Positions 33,304 to 47,389 are shown, counted from the first letter of the stretch. The stretch: 64,000 nucleotides of DNA from Artocarpus heterophyllus (GCA_025403435.1 CM046340.1:13212091-13276090); one strand, 5' to 3'. Numbers and translations: made by a program. The notes: generated from the letters alone by a model not told the origin.

Positions 33304-34241
33304 ATATATATATATATATATATGTCATAATTAATAGAACAATCCAACTGTAAAAAGCCTAATTTATTAAAGCAATTCTTCATATAAGAAAAAAGTCTAA
33401 TAAAATATTTAAAAAGTGTAGTTAAAATTTATAATTAAAAATAATTTTGATTAAAAATATTATATAAGAGCTTTTATATTATAATATTTTTTTTAATGTA
33501 ATATATATTAGTTTTTTTTACTGTTTATTAACTAAAACAATTGGTTTTATTAAGAGTCAAACACCCTATAGTTCTACAAATATAAAGTTTTAAATGGCTC
33601 GGGAAAAAGAAGAGAGCGAGAGAGAGAGAGAGAAAAAAAAAAAAAAAAAGGAGTCTCGCGTCTGACTATGGTAGGGTGGCGGTCTGAGGCAGGAACAAAG
33701 CGTTGTTCTTTTTGGGTTCTCGAAGTTGTCCCCATTTTTGTTTCCTTAGCTTTCGCTTTTGCTTTATGATTGTCCATGGTTTAAATCAAGTCAATTCTTG
33801 CTGCCAACTTTAGCCTTTGCGTAATTGTTAAATAGTTTCTTTAATGCAACATTCATAACGTTTCTGCTTGACAAGTGGTCCTCTGTCGAAATTCAAACGT
33901 ATGATACCCTATCCTAAAAAGAGTTAATTGATTAATGAATAATAATGATGATATATAAAAGACCAACTGTACAGCTCCGGAAGTCATTATTACTTCCACG
34001 TATGTATGCAACAATAATGGTAATATTTAGGTGTATTCTTTAGGATGAAAATGTAACACGGGGTGCGTCGTTTTCAGATTTTTTACGTTAAAGAAACTTG
34101 TATGAAAAAAAAAAAAAAAAAAAAACCCATTTCATCTGGTAGTCCGATCTCTTGAATATTCTCTTTTTTTTAAGTTAGTCGTTGTACTTGTACCTGATTT
34201 AGTCTCCGGTTCCAATTTTGAAATTTTGAATAAAAAACATT

Positions 34242-34467
34242 AGACTGAATTGCAAAAATATAGTTTGAGAGTTCCTTTGAAAGATGTTGTTGCCATTGTT
34301 TAACAGATCAAAAGCCAGTATTTACCAAAATTGAGTTACAATTAGCTGTTGTATCTTGGCAAGTTTGTGACAATTTTGTTGGGGTTATATAATGAAAGTA
34401 AGCCCTAATAAGTAATGGCGCTAGGTGGAGCCTCTTAATGTTGGGTGTATACCCCGACTCAGCTTTA
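34242..34467. repeat. 226-bp block identical to 47390-47615
   Basis: By direct reading both duplication copies are identical over 226 bp, while the flanks on both sides differ by many substitutions and indels. It contains no long ORF. Near its end GGGTGTATACCCC can fold back. Confidence 0.8.
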
Positions 34468-35009
34468 AAAGTTTTAATTATGTTACTATTTTACAGGAAA
34501 AAAGATAATCATGCCTCAATTAATTAATTAATTAATATATATCATTGTGTTTTTATTTTTTAAGAATAATTATAGTCTGTTGTCAAAACATGTAACTATG
34601 TTTGTATTTAATAAAAGTGAAATTATAATAGATAGACTATTTAAAAAATATATATTCATGGTAAATAATATATTTAAAATATTTGTAGTAAATACGTTAA
34701 ATGATTCATTTATAAAGCATATTTATAACTTAAGTTCACCATAGATATGCTTAGTAAATAAATCATTTACCTTAAATATAATATTTTTTATAAATATTTT
34801 AAAATGTTAATTGGTAGACGGGATTTTTTATAATAGTAAAAATGTATTCATGACATAGTAGTTCTGTCAGGTGGCTAGTTGAACATCCAAACATTTGAGT
34901 GCAAACCTTCGGAAGGTCAAGCGTCATAGGGAATCTCAAGGGTCGTTACACGTCATCAAGTAATGAAATGGTTAATGATTATAGGCAAACAATGACCAAT
35001 GATTAAATA

Positions 35010-35246
35010 TTGTTGAATGAGGTATCAGCTGTAAACCGAAGATGTGAAGAATTTTTATCATGTATTAAAGAGAAAAATAACTCTGAGATTAATAGAAGAA
35101 TTAAATTACTTCATTCCAATGTACTTTATATAAATTCTCTCAATTTAAGAGAAAGAGACACATACTATTTTCAATACAACGACCTTGAGATTCTCACATT
35201 ATCTTTGTTTTATTCTTTTAACGTTACTTATATGTTTCTTGAGTGA
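35010..35246 (+). CDS. Short duplicated ORF (78 aa), function unknown
   Basis: It begins MLNEVSAVNRRCEEFLSCIK. The second copy (48174-48398) keeps the frame over about 67 codons with three amino-acid changes (R to P, Y to H, D to S) before diverging. Just downstream of the conserved part a TATATAAATTCTCTC block looks like LTR leader sequence, so this may be part of an old LTR rather than a gene. Confidence 0.2.
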   Translation: MLNEVSAVNRRCEEFLSCIKEKNNSEINRRIKLLHSNVLYINSLNLRERDTYYFQYNDLEILTLSLFYSFNVTYMFLE

Positions 35247-36356
35247 TTAATCTTTTTTCCTTAGATTATTTGTTTGCTTAATCTGGATAAACTAATTTAA
35301 GGACTACAATTCAAAGGTGGTGTTTTTAACAAAATCAACTCTAATCAAAACTTTTAGTTATTACAATATAAAGCTCTCATATGCTGTAAGAAAAAATAAG
35401 CTATAAAGTAAAGCTCTAGTATGCTACAGCTTTCAGTTCAAAAGTTTCAATTCTAACCTTAATTTCCAAACATTCTATTAGTGCTGAACGGAATTTTGTT
35501 TTCACATTATTCATTATAAATATTTTCCCAATAATGTTATTCAGCTTTATCACCCTGTATTAATTAAATTAGCTATACAACATTAAAAAAAAAAAAACTT
35601 GAATATTCATCAGAAAATTATATCGACTGCATTTTAGAAACTGCTAAATAACCCTTAAAATTTTATTAGCAATTACCCAACAAAATTTGAAAATAATCAT
35701 ATCACGTAGTTTGGACAAGAGTAAAACTCACTATCTGGATTTCTTAACGCCATTCATATGTCGACCTAATTTCACATAACAACCTGCATTAAATACCATA
35801 ACACCATAGCCATTATACTGGGCCATACAACCAGCTCCAATGCAAAAGTCAATACCAATGTTTTATTTACTATTAAAAAGTGTACAAAATAACATATTTA
35901 ATGTTAATTTACTTTATGCTCTATTGTATAATGCTATTTGAAATGTCACAATCGTCTTATGTTATAATTATTAAACTTTAAAACTTAAAAAAGTAAACTT
36001 TTGATATTAAAATAATTAAAAATAATAATGTTGTAATCATTAAAGTAAAAAAAGCTAATCTATCAACTAATAAGAATCAAATATTAAACTTGTTATATGT
36101 TAAATTTTGTGACAAATTTGTCATAAAATTTAGCATACAACAAATTTAGAATTAAAAATGGTATTGCATTGAAAAATGTTTTTTACACTTACATGCTAAA
36201 TTTGTTATTGACATATTCATTTAACGTTGCATTAAGGATTCTCTAAGTAGATCTTTTCTCAAATTGCTTCATCAAGAAAACTTTCATATTGTTTTTGATG
36301 TTTTTACAAGTTTCTTTGTACTTCTTGACCATGAAACATGGTTCACTTTTATTGGA

Positions 36357-36997
36357 TGTTGGAGGTGAGTTCGGCGCCACCGTCGAGGAGACGAACTTCG
36401 GTGGTTGGCTAAATAGCTCATCAGAGCTTCCAAGGAGCAAAACTACCGACTCCGACGACAACGCGCACTTCGTCTGAGGTGCTTCTCAGGGCCCCCGAGG
36501 CCGCACCCCTGGTAGGTTGCCACCTCGGGCTATGCACTAGCTCGGGTCGGGTCATTCTTATTCACAAAGTAGACTGCTACTCGCTATCACATGCCAACAA
36601 ACGGCAAGTTACTCACCGTCTGATGGGAGTCAATCCATCGATAGGGGACGTGACACTGGTCACCTACTGCCTGACACACATTGATGTGACACCCGGGTTG
36701 TGGGCAAAACCCACCTAACACCCGGTCCAAGTGGTAGCCTATAAATAGGATGCATTTATTGCATTCTAGGAAAGAGACTCCTTCCCACCTAATAAGCTCT
36801 CGTTCTCTGTCGAGTAAACCCTGCCTTGAGCATTGGAGACCCTTGTCCATTGACTGACACCTTTCTCTCTTACCTCCGAGGCGTCCCTCCTCTTGTTGTA
36901 GGTGCGCCCGACCAGGCAGAGACAAGTCGAGAAGAGTTAGACCGTGCGTACCTGCACGTGGTGTTGATCCGACGTCGGACCACGGTAAGCATCAACA
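36357..36997 (+). mobile_element. Solo LTR of the Tat family, with target-site duplication
   Basis: 641 bp running from TGTTGGAGGTGAG to GGTAAGCATCAACA. It matches both LTRs of the element at 15481-26284 but is in plus orientation, with TATAAATA at 36740-36747. It is flanked by TTGGA (36352-36356) and TTAGA (36998-37002). The unoccupied site is preserved in the second duplication copy, where TTGGA (49471-49475) runs straight into GATTTATG. Recombination between the two LTRs of a full element removed the interior. Confidence 0.95.
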
Positions 36998-37180
36998 TTA
37001 GAGATTTATCCTCATGAAAATAGTCCTAATTTGTTAGGGCAACAAAGAAGAATGCCCCTAAAGAACCACCATTTTAAGATTATTTTCTTAAAAGGCTTTT
37101 TTCAAAACTGTCCATTTAATTAAAAAGGTAATTTATTAAAAGTTCAAATTACCCTCATTTCTTACCGACTCATAAGGAAT

Positions 37181-37290
37181 GCCGTCCTAGAACCCGCCAA
37201 GTTTTGTCATGAAATCCACCGGAACTAGCCAGGCTCTATCTTGGAACTCGCCAAATTCCGTACCAAAACCCACTAGAACCTGGCGTTGAA
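37181..37290. repeat. Dispersed AGAACCCGCCAAGTTTTG-type repeat
   Basis: Degenerate units of about 20-25 bp alternate GAACYCGCCA and RTTCYRTCNTG phrases. Related arrays lie near 14690, 28740 and 49650. Confidence 0.55.
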
Positions 37291-37976
37291 CATTAGATTC
37301 ACTTTTTAGCATGTCTAGTATTTTTTATAACATGTTTGACACCTCAGGCATTAAACATTACATTCACACTTTAGCATCTCTAGTGTTATTTATAACATGT
37401 TTGACAAAAAGTTGTCACGTAAAGTAAAAGGCTGTCATACTACAAAGCTTTCATATACTACAATTTTTGAACTAATTTCTTCGGTTTAAATTGTTTGCCA
37501 GACATACCATTAATCAGAGCAGAGCATGCAGAAGTGTTTTTGCTTATCCGCACCTGTCCCAACACATTGGGTTGAGTTGAAAGCATATATGTCCACCATG
37601 TCTATTTTATCTCCAGTTTACTAGATATCTTATTTTCAAATTGACCAATTTTGCCGGGTTATTTAAAGTTGATAATACCTTAAGCTTTGATTATATAAAA
37701 AAGCACATACAGAAATGTCTTGGGGAAAAAAAAGAATCGATAGTATATTAAACTGGGAAGCCAGCACCTTGTCAATACTTGGTGATAACACGGCAAGGGT
37801 TTTAAATCTCACAAAAGGACCAAAGAAAATTAATTATTATGGTCTTAAAGCATAATTTTGATTTTTGAACTAAAAATTCAACCACGACCATTAGTACAAG
37901 ATGATCTGAAATAGTCTAGACAACTTTTAGTTGTTAATTGACCTGAAAATTCATCTTCAAATAATATTTATAACAA

Positions 37977-40402
37977 CTAAAAAGTATTAGAAATATCTGC
38001 TGGTGGTGACCTTGAAGGAGAGAACAAGAAAGGCTTGGGTGGTACTGGCAAGGAATCAAGACTCCCTTCCAACATTTCTATGACTCTACTCATTGCGGGC
38101 CGGTCTGAAGGGTTAGTTTGTATGCACCACAAGCTCACAATTATCATCTTCCTCACTTTCACCCCATCTTCTTGGTTCATGATTCTCTTCAATCCAAGTT
38201 CTTCATCTAGCTCAAGGCGCTTGTAAATCCAGTGTGGAAAATACATTTCACTTGTATTTCCTGCTCCAATATTGACATTCTTTCTTCCTCCTACCATTTC
38301 AAGAACCATCATTCCATAACTGTAGACATCAGACTTATGTGAAATTCCTCCGAAGTTTCTGCAAAAAACTTCGGGAGCAATATATCCAACCGTCCCTCTC
38401 AGTCCCAACATTGAGACAAGACTTTCTTTTCGGGTGCAAATTTTGGCTAGGCCAAAATCCGAGATTTTGGGCGCAAAGTCTGCATCAAGGAGAATGTTAT
38501 GAGGCTTTATGTCAAAATGCAAAATTCTTGTATTACAACCACGGTGTAAATATTCTAGCCCCCTAGCAATGCCCAATGAGATTTGGTAGTGCATTTCCCA
38601 ATCCAGCTGATGACCATTTACTGTGGCATTTTCATCAAATATGAATTTCTCAAGTGATCCATTCCCCATGAACTCATAAATGAGAGCTCTTTTAGTACCC
38701 TCACAGCAGAAACCCAACAGAGAGACAATGTTAACATGAGAAGTTTTGCTAATGGCTGCTACCTCATTAACAAATTCTTCGCCATTAGCTTTCGATTCGT
38801 CTAGCACCTTAACTGCAACAAGACAACCATCATGCAACTTTCCCTTGTACACACTGCCAAAACCTCCTTGGCCTAATTTTTCTTTGAAAGAGTTGGTCAT
38901 TTTCTTGACATCCAAATAGCTATATCTTCTAGCTTGCAGTGGCCCGTAGTTCTTTAGAAACGCCTCAACATTTCTCTCTGTTAGACTCTGCTTCTTCCAA
39001 ATATGGGATGAGAAGTATAACTTCCACATACAACAGAAAACCAGAATCAGTACAACAATACCAGATAACGTCCCTGCAGTCAAAAAAAGTAAATGAGAAA
39101 CTATAATGTTCTTGAAGTTATACAAAATAAGGTTCTAGCGGTTTACTAAAATCTAAAAAAATCTAGTTTACTCTGACCAATTCTGTGGTGTTTTGTAATT
39201 CAATTGACATTCTCACCTAGTCCCAACTACAATCCCAATTTCTTAGGTCCTAAGGATTTGTCCAGATTAGCATCAGTAACAATTTAGTTGTCTCGTAACT
39301 AAAGAAGTGTCTTACCAAGTCCAGACCTCAATTCCCGCTTTTTAGATCCTGCAACATTATAAAGAAAAATTTTCTCAGCAAAAGTAATCAATGAGGAAAA
39401 GATCATAAGATAAAATTGGGGCTCACCAAAATCAAAACTTGAAGTGTGAAAATAGAAATACGAACCTATCCGAACATTTACAATCAGAAATTGTTCGTAG
39501 AAAACTGTCACATACTTTTCGCAATCCCAAATGAGAATTTTAATAAAACAAAGCTATAATAGTGCTATGGAGGATAAGCATAGTGAAAAGTACAAAGAAT
39601 AAGAAAGACGTAATCCATATAAGAAGCCATGCTCATGCAATCTGAAATAGATACCTCTTTCTTTCCCATCCAAACAAGAGGATTCATCGTTGCCCTTAGG
39701 TTGGCATTGGCCTCCCCTAAAGTAACAATCACGACAGTAAAGGCTTACACTCACATCAAGGACGCAGAAAGGTAAACTTGAAATTTCGTTATCGAGATTT
39801 CTATGATAGCCCGGGAGCTGGATCATCGAACACTGATATGGACAAGATGAAAGATTAATATTTGAAACAGCATAGTAGATATCATAATTTCCAAAGCTGG
39901 TGTGACTAAAATCTTCCGGGAGAGTAATGTGAGGACTCTGGCTGCAATTGAAGACGGTTAACAAATTGGGCGTAGACAGTTTAGATATCATGGAAGGGCC
40001 AGGAAGAGCAAAACTGTCATTGAATTCACATTTGCTGGGATCAAAGTGTCCCCGTTGCACCCCGCTCCCAATGGTAATAGAATCTTGTAGAGGAGAGATG
40101 CGTTCAATTTCATACCAATGTCCTCCTTCTTTTAATTGTATCTTCGGAACAGGCTCTGAACAATTAATTGTGTACAACCCACATTCAGTGCTCGTATTAT
40201 TTCTAAATGGGGGTCTCATCTGCCCAAGTTTTCCACACGAAAACGATGGACAACCCGGGTGATGTTTCTGCTCTTCAGCCGAGCCAAGGAGCACAAGCGG
40301 GGAGAGAAAGAACACAAGAAGCAAGGAAAAAGAGGCCATCAGGAATCCTGTAACTGGAAAATAACCGTGTTCTCCAATAAATAATGGCCTCTTAGTAGAC
40401 AC
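37977..40402 (-). CDS. LRK10-like receptor kinase (GUB_WAK / WAK-associated ectodomain), three exons
   Basis: Plasma-membrane receptor kinase of the LEAF RUST 10 DISEASE-RESISTANCE LOCUS-like group. Exon 1 is 40402-39655, exon 2 39348-39316 (33 bp) and exon 3 39073-37977; all junctions are GT...AG and phases join to 625 aa. The likelier start is the Met at 40339 (MASFSLLLVFFLSPLVLLGS), a signal peptide, giving 604 aa. The ectodomain has the cysteine pattern of wall-associated kinase relatives (CPSFSCGKLGQMRPPF, CGLYTINC, CRDCYFRGGQC). A transmembrane helix (about 264-281) follows the mini-exon. The kinase is intact: GQGGFGSVYKG, VAVKVL, HFDIKPHN (Phe for Arg, common in this group), DFGLAK and GTVGYIAPEV. 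No break is visible, so it is probably active. Confidence 0.93.
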
Positions 40403-41639
40403 CGAAGTTTCTTTTCACGGCCTGTTGTGTTCTTTTCTTAGTCGCGCACGCATTGACTTGTTCCGTACCCAAAAGTCAAGGTAATTGGAAATTGCATGGT
40501 GAGTTACCATGTGGAGAAGTTCACGTCTAGCTTATCGTCAGATAGAATTAATCAAGTTTTTTCCACAAGGTATGGAAAGTCAATGAAAGATAAAGCTTGT
40601 TTGGAAAACGATATTCCAACGACTTCAGGACCATACACTTCAAAAGTATTGGGTTGCGAGTAATAATTTGCATTGCCGTGTTGTTTTGGGTTGTACTATG
40701 GACTAGAGAAATGGAGAAGATAAATACAACTCAGCTGATCGGACAGGCTCATGTGTTTACGTTCTATATTTTTACCGCCCATTTAGTAATATAAGGGTCG
40801 CAATATGGTTTTACAAAACAATTCGACTAGATCTTGTTTTAAATTGATTGTTTAATTGACACGAAAATTGACTCCAATTAACTATATTTGTTAAATTTTT
40901 ATTACAAATATTGACAAATACTTTTAAAAAGGTATTTTTTCATATTAATTTAAAATTTTAATTATGTAATTATACTTTCTAATTTTAATTATTTTTCGTT
41001 GTATCTTTCAATTTTAAAAACTACAAAATATTATTTTAATTAAAAAAACCTGTTTTAATTTCCTTCTTTGCATTCATTCTGGACAAAAAATAAGGAAAAA
41101 AGACAACCTCCCAAACTTACAGGGAAGATTCATGGCCGCTTAACCTAAAAAGAGGCATACAAATTCTGTTCAGTTTATGATCTAGCGTTGTTGAGGATCT
41201 CGCAAGCCCTAACTTCCCTACGATTGTGTGCAACCAGTATGTATTCATAGGGGCCCAATAAGTAAGACGGATTAGATATACATAGAATTTGATCATAATA
41301 AAGCATAATCTACTCACACATCATTTTATAAATGTTTTAAGCTTGTTTTGCGAGTATTGAGCGAAAGATGACTCAAAAATATTTATGTTGTAGGTAAGTA
41401 ACCTGTAAGAAACTTGTGATGGACAGTGACAAATGACAAACCGATGGTCGAGATGGATATCGATACCACTTGCTAATATATATTCCACAATAGTTTTAAA
41501 ATGAGCATGTGTATACATATAAGTAGTTTTGCGTTTGAAACTAAGGCTCTAACTGTACAGACTTTTCTTAAATTACTTTAAGATTTCTATCTTGCAAAAT
41601 GCATAAATGAAGGGTTTAAACTAGTTAACAATAGTAATA
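40403..41639. other. Intergenic DNA upstream of the LRK10-like gene
   Basis: The first few hundred bases should hold the promoter of the minus-strand kinase gene. The remainder is AT-rich and no gene is seen. Confidence 0.5.
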
Positions 41640-44276
41640 AATGAATGGAAACTGCGCTCGAACGCGGAAAGATCAGAGTTGCGCAGCAGAATTATAGCGC
41701 AACAATTCAAAGAAATATGTTAATGAAATGATGAAAGTTTATGAAGTTCTAAGTTGGAGACTTAGTTTTTATTAAAAAAAGTAAAGATAAAGGAAAGTAT
41801 GATAAGAATGGAAATGATGATAGGAAATAAGAGCGTACCTCTTGTCAAGTTTATATGATGAAAACATGAAGTAGAGATAGCAATATGAAAGTAAGAAGAG
41901 GATAGGAAAATGAACTACCCATGAAAGTTCTAATTTTTTAGGACAAAAATTTTTAAGGAGGGTAAATTATGACACCTGAGTATTTTTAGTATGTTAAAAA
42001 TGTAATAACTTAAGGATTATGTTAAGACAAAAATACAGTTGAAGAAAAATATTGTATAATAATATGAAAAAGTTATACAGTATTTAAATAATACAGTATA
42101 AGAAAGTACACTGATAAAGTTATGTAATATGAAAATTACATTACAAAAATAATTTAGTGTAGGAATTGGATTGTTTAAAGTTAAAGTAGTATAGGAATAA
42201 TAATATTTGGACGACATGAATGAGTAAGAAATGCTATGTAAGCTTAAAACAATATAGAGAATATACAGACAATATGTCAGTATAAATTTAGACTGTGTAA
42301 AGTTAAGCAGTGTAGGAATTACATTAAGTGGTGGATGTAAATAAGAATGGGAGGCTGTGGGACCTCATGAATTGTATAGAGAAGAATACCGACAGTATAA
42401 AAAAATATTATTAATATAAATTTACATTGTGTAAAGTAAAAGGGACCCACCATGGGGACACCTTAATGGTTGAGATTAGGCCACCACACATCTTGATGTG
42501 GCCCAATCCCTCAATGCCAAATTAGCCCTAAGTCATGATTAAAGAGGCGAGTCATCAAATTTAATAAAAAGAAATCAAGTATTTATCCATTTGTTTCACA
42601 ATATAAGAACCAAAAAGTGTTTCATTTTGGTTCTCCACCAAAAAAAAAAAAAAGGTCCCCTCCCTAGGCCTTTTTCTCTCAAATTTTTGATGAGTTTCAA
42701 GCCTTCAAGTTATGTTGCGGAGCAAATCAAGTATGAGTAGGAAGATTAAAGAGTTTTAAGGTTTGGGCTTGACGTCAAAGGAATTTGGAAGCTTTTAAGT
42801 GCAAAAAAGTAAGGGCAAGCACTTTGCATGGATTTGGACTTAAAAGCTTACTGATGAAAGGAAAAGGATTGAGACGGGAGCGTTAGAGCTAGGGCTAGGT
42901 AAGTTCAAATCTTACCTACAGCATGAAGAAAATGATTTTCTAATGCATTTTATATGTTTGTAAATGTGTTAGCAAATGTTATACAAGTTGTTTTTAAAGT
43001 ATGTTTGCATTTTTTATGCAAAAGGTTTTAAAGTTTAAATAAATACTTGCAATGTACTTGCAACTATGATGTTTAAAACATAATTGCATTTAATATGCAT
43101 AAAGTTTTTAAAGATCAAGCAGAGGTTTGCAATGTATTTGCAATTGTTATTCTTAAAGTATGTTTACACGTGAAATGCACAATGATTTAAGGAGTACAAG
43201 TTATGATTTGCAAATGTATTTGCATGATATATTAGCATTTGATATGCTTACTAAAGTTAATAAGAAGGTAAAGTAAAGATAAAAAGAAAGTATCGTACCA
43301 GTCTCATTGATGTGAGGTATACAAGTAAAGTTAAAGTTATGACCTCCTTGATATGAGGTACACATGTAAAGTTAAAGTTATGACTTCAGTGTTTGATAGT
43401 CTCAAGTCTTCTATAAGGAAAGCATCATGTTTATGTTCTCATGTTAAATGATGTTGGCACGAACACTGAAGGTTACATGTTAAAAGTAAAGATAAAGAAT
43501 GATCATGAAATGCTCATAATTGAATGATTATAAATGAGCATAAATAGAATCATGCATTTTGATTTTGCCAGTATTCCTTAATACGAAATGTTTATATGTT
43601 ATGAAAAATATTCTGAGAAACGTTTTGTATTAAATGTTTATGAAAAACATTTTTATGTTTACAAGAAAAGATTTATGAAGGACGTTTTAAGGAAAAACGT
43701 TTAAGAAATGTATTTTTAAAAAAAGGTTTTTATGAGAAAGCTTTTAAAGCATGTGAAAATGAATTGTGAGATTTCATTTGAACTTACTGAGTGAAAACTC
43801 ATCAAAAATTTCTTCATGCTGCAAGTAGTCCTATGGGTGACCAGTAGGACCTGTTTGAGGAGTTTAGTACTACGGAGGACAGATGCGAAAATTTAGATAT
43901 GGATATCACTAGGCATGCTTCCGCTGTTCAAAAAAAATGTTTTTTCACTATTTGATACAGTATTTTTAAAGTTTTAAGAAAATCAAAGTTTTAAGAAATG
44001 TTTTCTAAGTTTTAAAATATATTTTACGAGATGTTTTATATAATTTATAAAGCTAAGTTTTAATAAACGATTTGAAATGGTTTTCAAGTCAAATGTTGAG
44101 TAACGTCTCAACTTAAGTTGCAACTAAAGTCACAACAACTTTTAAGTATATTTTAAAGTACGTTGAAAGGATGTTAAACAAAATTTCTAGTAACTTCTTA
44201 CTAAGTAAGAAGATTAAAGTTAAAAAAATGATATTTAAGAAAATTAATTAACAGCCTAAAAATACGAAGTGTCACA
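41640..44276 (+). mobile_element. 3' end and LTR of a third long-LTR element
   Basis: A block resembling Tekay 3' ends (AGGACAAAAATTTTTAAGGAGGG, as a purine tract near 41940-41963) precedes an LTR that starts TGACACCTGAG at 41970 and ends GAAGTGTCACA at 44276 (2307 bp). The LTR has a CT-rich leader near 42655-42680 and a candidate splice donor CTAG|GTAAG (GT at 42899-42900). Upstream internal sequence is short and noncoding, and its left limit is uncertain. No coding domain remains. Confidence 0.65.
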
Positions 44277-47200
44277 CGTATTTTTGTCTATATCATTTAA
44301 AAAGTAAATTTTATTTTAATTCAAATGAGTTTTTACTAAATGATGTTATATTTTTGTCTGTTTATTTTTATTCTCGTTGAATGATGCCTATTTCTTAATC
44401 ATAAATTGAAAATACTATTTTGTGTGTGCTATAGAGATGGGTGTGTACACCGCCAAACAGAGGAGCTAATCAATAAAGAAGTGACGTAACAAGTGGAAAC
44501 TGATTTTTTTTTTTTCGAGGAAAAGCAAGGGACTACTTTTGTGTTGCGAAACATGTAAACCAAACGATCTTCCGTACGTCTCACCATCTCTGGACATGCG
44601 CGGGCCTCTCCACTTGTTTCACCAACTCTGTTGTTATTGTTATTATTATTTCTCCGTTGTTGTTTTTATTATTATTATTATTATTTAACGAACAACTTTT
44701 ATTTTATGGTGAAAGTTGGCTGTAAAAATCTTATTTGCCTTGTATGTGTGAAAAAAATTTAAACTAATAGTTTTAATATTTATTTAAAACATTATTAACA
44801 TATAAAAACTTTACATTATAAATGTTTTTTGTTTTATTTTATACATACTAAAAGTTTTACATCATAAACAGTTTGAACAGAGAGTTGTATTAAATAGAGG
44901 GTTACTTATTAGGATTTGAGAAAAAATAATAAATTGAGAACCATGATTTGATTTTTTTTTTTTTTTAAATGACACTACAATCTCACGTTTTTGAATTAAA
45001 GGAACTGAAGTTTGACCTTGTTTTCTAAAAAGATACTGGTAACAACCAAATGTAGTGAAAGTGATATTAGGAATCTCAACTTTCATCACAACTTTTTAAT
45101 ACTAATTGTTGTATCATGTAACTCATCGTTTCTTGATAGGCAAGTGTTAAAAAAAATTGTTATATTAATCAGTATTAAAAAGTTATCTCTATGAATAATA
45201 AGATATGAAAACCGAAAACGTTAAGACAATTTTACTTGAGAGCCTTAACAATACTTATACAACATTAATATTCTTTATCTTAGGAAAGACATGTTTGTTT
45301 TTGTTCTCAGAATTTTAAAAAATATTTTTGCACGTTTTTTAACGTAAAAATTTTAAAAACACTCTCAACGTAATTTTTTAAAAATTCTTATTTTCTTATA
45401 TAAAATATTTTCACCTATTTTAAAAACAATATGAAACTGTTATTTCTCTTTTTGAGAGTTTCATCTAATATAATTCGGGCTTCACTTGTTACAAATAGCG
45501 ACATGGACACACTACAATGAGTAAGTTGGTCCCTTTGTACTTCGAGATATTCAAGATAGACCGTGAATTTGATATTATCTTATTATTTTGTTCACGTCAA
45601 CAATAATAAATATCAAATATCATACTAGTTTCCCATAAAAATAACTCCTCAACTATCAATATTAGATCCTTGGATGGAATAAATTGGGTAATTTGCACAC
45701 CTGAGGTTGGGTCTCTAGCTTTGTAGTCGATAAAAGGTGGACCGTTATGTGCTACTAAAGATGAGGAGAATGTTATGTATATGAAGAATTAAGCAGTAAA
45801 AGATCATACCGGCAAGATATTGTTTTTAGCCCTGTTTTTAAGGTAAATGTTTTCCAAATCAAGGAGATACAAATACTAATGCTGACACAGATGACCTCGT
45901 ATTACAAGAAAATTCGGCCGAACGACTCATCAGTATCACCAATAAATTTTAATGAAACGTCCAAGGGGATAAAACTTACACACCAAGCTCCAACAATAGA
46001 ATACCTCCAAAGCACACAAACAATCGAGCATACAAATGGCGCTTTAAAAATTCTGCTACAATTGATGAAAAAATCCAATCGATTGAGACTAAAAGACCCA
46101 TAAACTGAAGGTCGCCCACAATACCTCCTTACAGCATACCAAAAGGATTGAACATACGACTAAAAACAAAGAATGAGGAGACCACCTTCGTTACTTTAGA
46201 CTCAAAACAAGAGTAACATAGCAAAACATAAATCCTAATAGGCGGAACACAACATGCCATTCTTTTAAACAAACAACTGCCACAAAAAGGACATGAGACC
46301 CTACTCATACAATAAAAACACCCGATTAGACGATAAGAGCGAAGTAGAAACGAACACAGAAGAGACTTCTTCAAGCACGTGCGTACACCACGTGCAACCG
46401 CCGGCTGCCTTTGAGTCCAAACGCACCCCCTCCAAGGAAAGCAACACCATAGGGACCCAAACCTCTCCCTAGACGCCATATATATATATATATATATATA
46501 TAATAATTACTAGAACAATTCAACCGTAAAAAGCCTAATTTATGAAAGCAATTGTCCATATAAGAAAAAACCTAATAGGATGTTTATGAAGTACAGTTAG
46601 AACTAATAATTAGAACCAATTTTAATTAAAACACTATACGAAAGCTTTTATATTGTAATAATAATTTTTTTTAATATGACATATATGAGTATTTTTTTGC
46701 TGTTTGTTAGTTAAAACAATTGGTTTTATTGAGAGTCAAGTATCCTGTAATTCTAAAATATAAAGTTTTAAGTGGCTCGGGGAAAAGAAGAGAGAAAAAA
46801 GGAGTCTCGCGTCTGACTGTAGCAGGGTGGTGGTCTGAGGCGGGAATAAAGCGTTGTTCGATTTGGGTTCTCGAAGTTGTCCCCGTTGCTGTTTCTTTAG
46901 CTTTCGCTTTTGCTTTATGATTGTCTATGGATTAAATCAAGTCATTTCTTGCTGCCAACTTTAGCCTTTGCTTAATTGTTAAATAGTTTCTTTAATTCGA
47001 TATTCATAACGTTTTTGCTTCACAAGTGGTCCTCTGTCTAAATTCAAACATATGATGCCCTATCCTATATAAAAAAAAGTTAATTAATTAATGAATAATA
47101 ATGATGATATATAAAAGACCAACTGTATAGCTCCGGAAGTCATTATTACTTCCATGTACGTATGCAACAATAATGGTAATATTTAGGTATATTCTTTAGG

Positions 47201-47389
47201 ATGAAAATGTAACATGGGGTGTCTCGTTTTCAGATTTTTTACGTTAAAGAAACTTGTATGAAAAAAAAAAAAAAACCATTTGATCTGATAGTCCGATCCC
47301 TTGAATATTATCTTTTTTAAAATTAGTGGTTGTACTTGTACCTGATTTAGTCTCCCGTCCCAATTTTGAAATTTTGAATAGAAAACATG

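Larger units (their letters stand above)
30985..37600. repeat. Segmental duplication, copy 1
   Basis: Colinear with 44285-50377 at an offset of about 13.1-13.3 kb. Shared landmarks include the GGGTGCGTACACCGACAAAC block (31147), an ATAT microsatellite (33301), a 226-bp identical block (34242), a short ORF (35010) and GAGCAGAGCATGCAG (37517). Copy 1 has one solo LTR (36357-36997) that copy 2 lacks. Most of it is AT-rich noncoding DNA. Confidence 0.9.

Noticed and set aside
33574..33777. 67-aa minus-strand ORF (MDNHKAKAKAKET...)
   Set aside because: It is low in complexity and rich in Lys, Ala, Phe and Ser from simple repeats; the copy at 46740-46925 has lost the ATG.
34865..35198. Possible solo copia-type LTR (TGTCAGGTGG ... 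TTCTCACA)
   Set aside because: The ends fit TG...CA and a TATATAAATT block is present, but no target-site duplication is found and both duplication copies share it, so the boundaries cannot be tested here.
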